A DNA stretch of 64,000 nt from Capsicum annuum (lineage: Eukaryota; Streptophyta; Magnoliopsida; Solanales; Solanaceae): assembly GCF_002878395.1 (NCBI RefSeq), contig NC_061115.1, positions 152,893,649 to 152,957,648 of the forward strand, written 5' to 3'. The position numbers were made by a program, and so were the translations under genes. Below the pieces are notes generated by a model, which saw only the letters and a list, made by a program, of their open reading frames with translations, was not told the DNA's origin and ran no database searches. Of the stretch, positions 24,508 through 35,400 are shown piece after piece (the first letter of the stretch is position 1; the number at the start of each line of letters is the position of its first letter).

Positions 24508-24848
24508 ATGGAGAAAAGTGCAATAGTATATCGATTGTTTGTGTGGACTACAAGAAATATAGATTGTTCTACAGCGAGAGAGGTAGGATTTTTGCTAGTG
24601 TGAAATTACGTTACTGCCCTTGGTCATTCCTTACTCCCATTTTTATGTAATAGAAAAATAGATAGCTATAGATATTAAATTTTCTCAACCACATCATATA
24701 TTTATTTTTTAAAATTTTAAATCCGTTTAATAAAAAATAAAATTCAATAATTACATAAAATGAAAGTTAGACAATCATTAAAAAATTTGTATTTGTATAT
24801 TTCTTGTCATAACACGTTTTATTTTCGTCTCCTCTTGTCTGATTAATT

Positions 24849-25880
24849 AAAGTAAGAGTGCATTTATTTTTTTTAAGATTAAGACGTCTGAATCTGAATG
24901 ATTAAGATGTTGTTTCTAGATCTAAATAATGAATGATTAAGACTGTTTATTTTTTTAACATCTGAATATACGTAATTTATTTATTTGTAACAAATATGCA
25001 ATTTAAAATTAAAAAAAATAATAAAATAGTATATTATTTGAAAAATATTATATCATACAAGCACTTCGAGTTTCAGCTCAAAATTATCAATTCAATCAAT
25101 GTCTCTTGACGGAGTAGTATGAAACTCTACAAGTAGGATATTTCCAATAGACCCCCGGTTACTGAGAAGCTAAAATAATAATACATATTATAATGACACC
25201 AAAGGATGTGCTAATAGGACTGTACAAAGTAGCAAAAGAACAAATTAAAGTGTTCTACTTCTAATCTTAATGAATTCTAATGTTTGTTATTTCATTCATT
25301 TACATGTTCTATCCTACATGATGAGCAAAACAACAACATACATCTATGTGTATTCTTGCAAAAACTAAAGTGAAGCAAAACAAACTACATGCCAATCTTT
25401 TCCACCTTTATTTTATACGTGATGAATTAAGAAGATTAAACATGATTTCAATTGAAGATCCAATTATATCTTCTGGAGTAGAGCATGGATATTGAGCAGC
25501 AAATAGTGCATGCTTAAATTGATAATAAAAATATTTATAAATAGTTTTGATGAATCGTACCTGAAAGAGAAAGAAAATAATGTGAAGAGGAAGAGGACGA
25601 GAGAGAGAGAGAGAAACGTAAAAAGAGAGAGAGAGCAATGTGAAGAGAGGGTGGGAGAACAACATATTTAGAAAAAATAATAAAGTTTGAGATTTGTGAG
25701 GAAATAAATTGCTTTTAAAAAGAGTATGAATGTCATTCAGACTCTTTTCCATGTCTGACTGATTCAGAGGTTTTAAGATGTTTTAAGATGCTTTAAAAAT
25801 AAAAAAACAAATACACTTAATGGGCTAAAATCTGAATTATTCAGATTCAGACCTTCATTAAGTGCAAACAAATAGGGTCT
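24849..25880. mobile_element. About 1-kb terminal-inverted-repeat DNA transposon (non-autonomous)
   Basis: The left end (GTGCATTTATTTTTTTTAAG, then GTCTGAATCTGAATGATTAAG) and the reverse complement of the right end (GGTCTATTTGTTTGCACTTA, then GTCTGAATCTGAATAATTCAG) are similar over roughly 50 bp. The interior has no transposase-like frame. The target duplication could not be fixed, so the superfamily is open. Confidence 0.5.
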
Positions 25881-25954
25881 AATTCAGCAAAGAAGAAGAC
25901 AAAAGTTGAGATGAAAATGATTAAAATTGCGCCTGTGCAAAATAAAAAAAAGAT

Positions 25955-26027
25955 TGTGGTGAATATGGATTGAACACGTGACCTTCAGATCTTTAGTCCG
26001 ACGCTCTCTCAACTGAGCTATGGCCAC
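25955..26027 (-). tRNA. tRNA-Phe-like gene, anticodon AAA, probable pseudogene
   Basis: 73 nt on the - strand, running from c26027 (G1) to t25955 (A73). D-arm TAGCTCAGTTGAGAGAGC (A box), anticodon loop CTAAAGA and T-loop GTTCAATCC (B box) match plant nuclear tRNA-Phe, whose loop is CTGAAGA. The anticodon is therefore AAA rather than GAA. The acceptor stem has mismatches (C5-A68, C6-C67) and the T stem is weak (ACGTG against CATAT), so it is probably a decayed copy. Confidence 0.75.
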
Positions 26028-26065
26028 AGTTGTAAGATGCTCGATACAACGTTATCAAATAACTA

Positions 26066-26331
26066 CTACTTCCATTTCCTTTTACTTTCACCCTCCTTTT
26101 TCTTTTTGGTAACTTATGTTTTGTGAGAGTCAAACTACATGAAATTTGATCAATATTTTAAGATGTATTTTTTAATCATATTAATATAGAGAAATTGAAA
26201 CTTATATTATTTTCAAACATCTAAATTTATAATTTAAAATCTTGAATCATTCTAATTCTATTTAGCTCTGAAAATTAATCAAATTGACTTTCGTAAAGCA
26301 AAATGTGACAAGTGAAATGAAACGGAGGAAA
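26066..26331. mobile_element. Stowaway-like MITE
   Basis: 266 bp with imperfect inverted ends (CTACTTCCATTTCCTTTTAC against TTTCCTCCGTTTCATTTCAC) and TA on both sides, the mariner/Stowaway target. AT-rich interior without coding sequence. Confidence 0.65.
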
Positions 26332-27599
26332 TATTACTTTAAGTTTAGTTAACATATCTAAATCTCAATACTAATTGTTAAGATATCGTCACCAAAAATG
26401 AAAATTAAATAAGTTGTTGTAATTTTTTATTTCTTTTTGCTTTATGAGAACTCAAAAAATAGAAAATATGAAATAAATTATTGGAGCACCATTTTTATTT
26501 TATTTTAAAGAAAATCTAAAAATAACTAGTATACCTCAATTCTAAATACGTTGAGTTTGATTATATGAATCCTTACTGATCCTACATGTTTTTTTCTATT
26601 TAGTACATTTCATTTCAATGTAATACAAAACAAAATGAAAATAAAGTATTTGAAATTATTTATATTTTTACTTGCAGAAAAGTTTCTAATAGGATTAAAA
26701 GACTCCTAAAAATCCTAGAACCTAAAATAAATATTATTAATATGGCATGACAAAAACAAATTTCCTACTACTAATTGGTATCACTCGTCTAGATCATGTT
26801 TTCCTTCCATTTATCCTATCTTTTGCTAAGTTTGTTAAGGATTAGGGGGTTAATTTTCTTATTTTAGTTTTCTTTCTTAAAGTTATTCATTCAATAAAAG
26901 AAAAATCTCATCAAAAAACATTATGTAAGGGATTATCATTTCCTTTCAATGTGTGGAAGAGATATCATTTTCTCTATCTTATTAATTGCTAATGGGGAGG
27001 GTAGGTAAAGTGGGATACTCTCTTTTTTAATACTTTCACTAATCACTGTTTAACACCTATAACCTATGAATCAGTGCATCTGCAGATCGATGCAAGAACA
27101 TGACAATATCACTTAACGACTCTCATTTTTGCCCAATATGTGCTACTTATATCTTCTTACGAATGCGATCATTTCAAAATGTGTTCTCTCATTTGTATTT
27201 TTTTTAAAATATACGATGCACAAATTTTCAATGCCAATGCAATACACTAATGATTTGTCGATGGAGCAATACAACTGAATTTGTCCAAGTCCACAAGCTA
27301 CCTGCTTCCAATTTTCCTGAGGTCATGAATGACTTGGGTATATATCTAATTCCCATTACCAAACTTCAGAAAAGTTGAATACTAGTAGATTGCAATCCAT
27401 ATAATCTAAACTAATTTGGTTGACTTGCACCATATGTTCGAAACCCTTTTTGTTAGAGCAATATAAAGGTGCCAAATTATTATATGGCAAAATTATGAAT
27501 ACCATACATACTTCTTAACGGACTAGTTTATCAATATAATCGAAGTACACATACACATATACTATCAGGGTAATATTGTGTATATGTATATATATTATG
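26332..27599. other. Intergenic DNA
   Basis: No gene or repeat structure recognised. Confidence 0.5.
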
Positions 27600-28008
27600 C
27601 AGGGGTGGTTCTGCATAGTGAAAAAATAGGCAACCGTCTAAGGCTCCCAAATTTGAGAGTCTAATTTTCTCACAATAATAGATTATAGATTTTTTATAAA
27701 AGAAAATTACTAAGTACTATTCGTAAAAAGAATTAACTTCCTATATAAAGGTAAAGAATTATTAGAAGTTTTATGCATTTAAACTTTAAAGTACTATGTA
27801 TAAAGAAAGATTAAATGCATTAGTTATATTAACGGAAAAAAATTATTAGAAGAAATCGACTATAAGAAAATATTAATAACTTTGCATCTCAAAATATCTA
27901 AAATATAGACTTTATAGGAAAAATATATATATATATATATTTTCTTAAAAATTTAAGGTCTCTGTTCAATTTTCGCCTTAAGCCACCGAAGTGCTTAAGC
28001 TGCCCTTG
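27600..28008. mobile_element. hAT-type MITE with 8-bp target duplication
   Basis: 409 bp with ends CAGGGGTGG and (reverse strand) CAAGGGCAG, flanked by a perfect 8-bp duplication ATATTATG (27592-27599 and 28009-28016). The 8-bp target and short CARGGG ends are the hAT signature. No transposase frame. Confidence 0.8.
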
Positions 28009-28045
28009 ATATTATGTGTATGGAATGAAAATACATAACCTATAC

Positions 28046-28046
28046 A

Positions 28047-28098
<52 letters not shown>
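28046..28098. repeat. Compound (CA)n(TA)n microsatellite
   Basis: About seven AC units followed by nearly twenty AT units. Confidence 0.9.
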
Positions 28099-28100
<2 letters not shown>

Positions 28101-29386
28101 CATAATCTAGATGATTGAATGGTTCGGAGCCGTACTAATCCTATAAGAATGACTCAAATTTGATGGATTAAAAATTAAATCAATAAACGAATCACGATCA
28201 ACAAAAATTACAGCAGTGACAAAAAGAAGTATTAGATCAAATTTTGACTGGTTAAACATGTCATATTAATAAATAGATCATGGTTTAAATCTCTAAAATT
28301 TTCTTCAATTAAAAGAACGAAGTCAGAAGAATGAGTCCTAACCCAACTTCCCAATATAAACCAACTTCCATCCTTGTAACTTGTAAGTTTGAGATATATA
28401 CACATTGGGCTCAGGCAGCCATAACAAATTACGTCAAGCATCTGTTTCGAAAAATATTAAACTCCGAACTTATCTAGAGAAAAATATTTACAAACGAAAA
28501 AACTAATACAGTAGTAAATAAATTTTGTATACCTACATAATATACCATCAATGTTTTGTATAACTGGATGATACACAATACACAAACTATCGTATATCTT
28601 GAAGGTTTAAGTTGCAAAATTTATAATCGGTAATAGGAATATTTTAGGTTGCCTGGCTTAATCACTAATCTTTTCATATATGCGGAGGATCTATTGGAAA
28701 TCTTCGGTCAGCCATACAAAAGCCATACAAAAGGTGGGTGTACATTCTACTCTATATAAATTCTAACAATACGCAATAATTTTTCTATTTTATTTTATTT
28801 GACCCTTATATTAAAAATACATATTTCAATTTACTTTTATTTGGCCATTTTCTTAATCTAAGAGTGTTTTATTACTTCTTTTCCGTAACATCTTTAATTT
28901 CAAATAACTATGTAAACTAGAAATTGTCAAATTTAGAGTTGCAATGAAACGGATGAGTATGTTGCAATCATTGATCTTTTAATTTTACTAGCATTAATGT
29001 AAATCAGAGACCCCACAAGGCCAGAATTCAAAGTTTCCCCCTCTTCCCAGCAAATTCCAACCATTTTCAGTCAACTATTTGACACTTAGCATAAAATAGC
29101 TAAAGCTGAAAACGAAAAAATATCAAACATGCAGACTCATCATGTCATGGATTTTATTAATATAGTGCCTCCATCTTTTTCCATTACTAAAAGTTGTTGA
29201 GCAAATCAATCGTTGAACCACTCAGATTCAGACACATTGTCTCTATTTTGTTATTATTATTAACTGTGAAATGTGTCCATTTGCATGGTTAATCAAAGAT
29301 TATTAGTGTGTATTATGTATATCTTGAATTTCTAAAAAGATTCATACATTCTGCAAACTACTACATTGTTTTCAAGAAAAGAGAAA
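28099..29386. other. Upstream region of the LRAT gene
   Basis: AT-rich; presumably contains the promoter and 5' UTR of the LRAT-domain gene that starts at 29387. No specific promoter element could be called. Confidence 0.4.
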
Positions 29387-29480
29387 ATGGGGTTATTGAC
29401 AAACAGAGTGGGGAGAAGTGAGATTAAACCCGGAGACCATATTTACACTTACAGAGCTGTGTTTGCTTACTCCCACCATG
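29387..29480 (+). CDS. Exon 1 of the LRAT gene
   Basis: Start ATG 29387 in GAAAATGGGG. It encodes 31 residues plus one base and ends at CACCATG before GTAACT. The LRAT domain begins here ([10 protein letters not shown]) with the catalytic His near the end. Confidence 0.88.
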
Positions 29481-32400
29481 GTAACTTTCACAAATAAGTA
29501 AAGAAAAATAGTTGATTTTTGCCTGTTGGCCTTTACGTATTTATACTTTGGTTTGTGTTTCGTTTAGCTCTTCTTTAAAAAAAAAAAAAAAAAATAGTTA
29601 GGAGTAGGTGGAGGTCACAAATTAGGGTAGATGGCTAGTAGGTAGCCGTGTGTTGTCTTATTATCCCTCCATACTAGTAGGTGTACTATTGCTCACCTAG
29701 TTTTTGGTCCTTTGATTTCTGTTATTATCTGTTGTCTTGTCCTTTGACTTCCATACTATTTTGTTATCGTTACTGTCGTGTTACTATCTGTTATTTCTTG
29801 TTCTTTTGTTACTTGATTTTCTGGAGCATTTTGTATTTTTTTCTCTTGAGCGAGTTTCTATCAGAAACCACCTCTCTTCTCTAGTAGAGGTAGAGGTAAG
29901 GTTTGCATACACCTTACCCTCCTAGACCCCACGTTATGAGATTATATTGGGTATGTTATTATTGTTTGCTATCGATATTGGCATAGAATGGAAGTTTTTA
30001 GTTTACTCCTATTGAAGATATTGAAGAAGTGGTGATCTCAAATAGAAAAATAAAGTAGACTTGTTTTCAGTTTTTAGTTATAACTGTCTTAGCAATTAGT
30101 TACAAAAGGCTATTAACGGTTAGTTGAGTTAGTCAAGCATCTCACAAGCTAGTATATATATAACAATGTACAGTGTGCTTAACTAGTCAATACAAACAAT
30201 TCTCTTCTCCCTCATCTTCTTCTTCTCTCAGTTCTCTTTCTTCCTCTCTTCTACTACAACTATCAAACTCTGTACTTACTCCATTGTTGAAGCAACAAGA
30301 AGCTTACTGCTATCTTGTATAATCACATAGTAGTAAAGCCAGGTTACTTACTAGAAAACTAGTAGAGCAAGATCGATTTTAGTGTATCAAGGTCAAGAAG
30401 TCTTGAATTAGGGATTATAAAGCTACTACAATGGTAAATCAAACTGCTGCTGCTGAAGCAAGCAGAGTTACTCCCAGTTCATTTGATTATAATCATCCTC
30501 TCTTTCTCAGCCATTCTGCTATAAGTGGCATACAAATCATCTCTTTTCAATTGACAGGAGTTGAGTACTTCTCAATCTGGTTTAGATCCATGCGTATAAC
30601 TTTACTAGGGAGAAATAAGTTAGGCATAGTAGATGGAACATGTTCTAAAGATAAGTTCTCAAATGAGTTAAGTAGTCACTGGGAAAGAGTCAATACAATT
30701 GTACTTTCTTGAATAATGAATTCAATTTCTAAAGAGTTACTTTGGTGGAATTATGTATGCATTTGTGGCTAGTGTAGTTTGGAATGAGATATCTGAAAGT
30801 TAACAAAGTTGATGGAGCAAGAACCTTTAATCTGCACAAAGAGATAACCACATTGTCTCAAAGAACTGCCTCAGTGTCTGTGTATTTCTCAAAACTAAAG
30901 GATCTGTGGGAAGAATTTGAGGATCTTGTGCCTGTACCTGGATGTGAATGTGAGAAATCAAAGGAGTATGTACTGTATTTGCAGAACCTAAAACTATTTC
31001 AGTTTCTTATGGGTCTGAATGAGACTTACACACAAGCAAGGAGTCAAATCTTGCTTATGACCTCTCTCCCAAATGTTAACCAAGCTTATGCAATGATCAT
31101 AAGTGATGAAAGTCACAAATCTATTGCAAGTCAGGCAGGGATCTTAGGAATAAGTCCTTCAATTAATACTAAGAACCTTGAGATAGACATGTATTCAAGA
31201 AATGGTCCAGGGGAAGCAACAATCAAAAGTTCAAGAGAAATTTCAATCCGCAGTGTGATTTCTACAACTGAAGGGGCACACTAAGGAAACCTGTTGGAAG
31301 ATAGTTGGCTATCCTCAAGATTACAAGGCCAAGAAGAAGTTCAAACATGAAGAAACCAACACAACTTACAATGTGTCTTCAATGGATCAGGGTAGCTATG
31401 ATCAGTGTGCAGGTCAGTACTCTCATTGTAAGTCTATGCAGAAGTGGTTTAATAAGGATGCAGGACAATCTCTAGTGTCTGAGAGTCAGCTGGAGCAGTT
31501 GAGTTAGATTGGAAATGCTGGATTCACTAAGGAACAATATGAGAAAATCTAACAAATGATCAACAAAAACAACTTTGTCAACACACCTTGTGAGTCTGTA
31601 AATGTAACAAATACAGGTATTTCTGCTTGTCTAGCCTCTTTTGATTCTCATAAATGGATTATCGATACTGGTGCTACTAACCATATGGTTGGAGACTCAG
31701 ACCTGTTACTTAACAAGAGTGTTTCAAAATTGAAAAAACCAAAAAAGGTATATCTACCAAATGGTAACACTACCATGGTCACTTATGTGGGAACCGACTA
31801 CCTGTCAACATCACAAATGTCTATCACATTCCACAGTTTACATGTAGCCTTCTATTAGTGTCACAAGTGACTAAGAAGTGGAATTGCTCAATGAATTTAT
31901 TTTCTAATTTCTGTGTTTTCTAGGATCTTTATACCAGAAAGGTGAGGGGATTGGTAAGCTTGAAAGAGGTTGCAGTAGCAACTAAAGCATCTAGTAAATC
32001 AGGTGTGGAAAGAACTCAAGATAAGGTAGATTTGTGGCATCAAAGGCTGGAACATGCATCAACCAGTGTGTTAAAAAGAGTTGTATCTCAAGAAGTTCAA
32101 GTAATAGAAGATAGAATAAAGAAATGTAGTATTTGTCCTAGTGCTAAACAAACTAGGTTACCTTTTTTGTATACTAACAACCAAAGTACATGTTGTTTTG
32201 ATCTTGTGCACATGGATGTTTGGGGACCTTACAAAGTACCAACTATGAATGAAGATAGATATTTTCTAACAGTGGTTGATGATTTTTCAAGGTATACTTA
32301 GATATTTCTGTTAAAACTCAATTTGACAAGGCTATCAAAGTAATAAGGACTAATAATGGTACTGAGTTTGTCAACTCAGTATGTAAGAAATTATTCCAAG

Positions 32401-35400
32401 TGCATGGCATAGTTCATTAAACTACATGTCCATATTCCCCTCAGAAAAATGGTGTTGTTGAGAGAAAACACAGACATATCTTAGAGGTGACAAAAGCTAT
32501 CAGATTTCAGGCTGAAATTCCAATAAGGTTCTAGGGTTATTGTGTTCTAATTGCATTGTATATCATCAATAGGTTGCCTAGCCCACTCATCCAGTTAGTG
32601 AGTCCTTATGAGAAACTATATGGTATGCAACCAAATTATGATTATCTCAGAGTAATGGGGTGCCTGTACTATGCCAAAGTACTGAATGAACATGATAAAC
32701 TCATGTCCAGAGCAAGGACATGCATCATGATGGGGTACTCTATCACTCAAAAGGGATATGATTTGTATGATTTATCTACTAACACTTTTTCTGTATGTAG
32801 AGATGTGTCATTAGGAAAGAGATATTTCTTTTTAATGAGCTCAAGAAGCAGCCTCAGTCACCTCAACATGTGTTTTCTTTAGAAGGTTAATATCCAATAA
32901 CTACTGATATCATGCAGATTCCTATACTTATCTCATCTCAAAGGACTACTACCTCAAAAAATTAGCAAGAGCAGCTATCACCAAGTGAACCTACTCCCAG
33001 ACAGTCCATAACCAAGGTATATTAAATGAGGTCAAGTAGAAGCCAAGGGGTTACTCAGCCATAACAACAACTGCAGAGTATTCCTACCACTACAAAAGCT
33101 GCATCTCAACCAACTGTATCTCAAGATCAAAAAAAGCCACCAACATGGATGAATGACTTTGTTTCCAAAAATACAAAGAAGGTACCTCATGCTCTTGGAA
33201 ATGATGTGTCTTATGATAGACTTTCCCATTCCTATAAGAGCTATGTGATGAATACTTCATGTGTTACTGAACCTACAAGCTACTCTTAAGCCTGCAAAGA
33301 TCCTAGATGGGTGGAAGCAGTGAAGAATAAAATAGAAGCCTTGAATTCTAACAACACTTGGGAGGTTGTTACCCTGCCTAAAGAAAAGAAGGCTACTAGT
33401 TGCAGGTGGATATATAAAGTAAAGTATAAGACCTCAGGTGAAGTTGAGAGGTTTAAAGCAAGACTAGTAGCAAATGGTTATGGACAAAAGGGAAACCATT
33501 GATTACCAAGAAACATTCTCTCCTATTATGAAGATGAAGACAATGAGAATTGTACTTGCTGTAGTAGCTAGAAAACGCTGGTGTGTCCAACAAATGGATA
33601 TCTACAATGCTTTCCTAAATGGTGATCTATATGATGAAGTGTACATGGACCTACCTCAGGGATTTGCTAGTCAGGGGGAGAATGCAGTATATAGACTATT
33701 CAAATCCCTATATGGCCTTAAACAAGCACTAAGGCGATGGAATACCAAGGTATCAGAGGTCTTGTTAACATCTTACTCTATTCAGAGTCAATATGATCCA
33801 TCCTTGTATATCAGAAAGACAACAGAAGGCATCATTCTTGTGCTAGTATATATTGATGATATGTTAATCACTGGAGACATCCTAAAGCTGATAGAAGAGA
33901 CCAAGACAATTCTATACCAAAACCTCAAGATGAAGGATCTAGGTGAGCTGAGATACTTTCTAGGAATAGAATTTGCAAGGTCTGACAAAGAAATATTAAT
34001 GCATCAGACAAAAAATGCTTTAGAATTACTATCTGAGCTAGGGTTAACAACAGCCAAGCCTTCAGCTACTCCTATGGACTACAACATCAAGCTAACATCT
34101 AGACAGTTTGATGAGCATATTAAGAAAGGACAGATAATTGAGGATCCACCAGCAAATCAAGTTGCCTATCAAAAATTAATTGGCAAGATATTGTATCTAA
34201 CAATGACAAGGCCAAATATAGCCTTTTGTGTTCAAACACTCAGTTAGTTCTTTCAAGACCCTAAAAGATTACACATGGAGACAACACTCAGAGTAGTAAA
34301 GTATGTGAAAGGGCAACCAGGTCAAGGTGTGTTGTTGTCTAGTGGCTCAGATAATAAAGTGAGTGCCTACTGTGATGCAGATTGGGCCTCCTTCTCTCAA
34401 ACTAGACGATCTGTGACTGGTTATTTTGTGAAGATTGGAGAGTCAGTAGTATCCTGAAAATTAAAGAAACAAAATACTGTCTCTAAGAGCTCAGCTGGGG
34501 TAGAATTTAGAAGTTTTGCAGCAATAGCAACTGAATTGGTATGGATTCTAGGTCTGATGAAGGAAATTGGAAGTGAAGTAATGCTACCTGTGGATGTGTT
34601 CAATGATAGCAAGTCTGCTTTACAAATAACAGCTAATCCAATATATCATGAGAGGACAAAACATATTGATATTGACTGCTTCTTTATAAAGGAAAAGATA
34701 GTCCAAGGAATGATCAAGACTCACTACATTGCAACTCAATATCAACCTGCAGACATGCTGACTAAAGGGATGACAAGAGCTCAACAAGTCCATCTCAATA
34801 CCAAGATAGGAATCTGTGACATCTTCACACCTTCCTAGCTTGAGGGTGAGTATTGAAGATATTGAAGAAGTTGTGATCTCAAATAGAAAAATAAAGTAGA
34901 CTTGTTTTCAATTTCCAGTTATAACTGTCTTAGCAGTTAGTTACAAAATGTTGTTAACGGTTAGTTGAATTAGTTAGCCATCTCACAAGCTAGTATTGTT
35001 AGAGTGGGTAAAAGTCCCACATTAGTTGAGAAATGGACTAGTGGTTTGCTTATATGGATTTGGGTAATCCTCACCTCTTGAGCTAGCTTTTGAGGTTGAT
35101 TTAGGCCCAAGGTTCATTCTTGACATGGTATCAGAGCCAGGTCCATTTCCGTTTTGGGCTCCCAGTCCATGCGCTAGTGCCAGCTGGGCTTGGGCGTGAG
35201 AGGGGTGTTAGAGTGGGTAAAAGTCCCACATTGATTGGGGAATGGACTAGTGGCTTGCTTATATGAATTTGGGTAATCCTCACCTCTTGAGCTAGCTTTT
35301 GAGGTTGAGTTAGGCCCAAGGTCCATTCTTGACAAGTATATATATGTGTTGGTTTTTAGCTTTGAAATTAGAGAAATAACAGAGAAAGAGTTGGAGAAAT

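Noticed and set aside
25408..25752. 114-codon - strand ORF
   Set aside because: Built on a GA/CT-rich simple stretch inside the inverted-repeat element; no domain.
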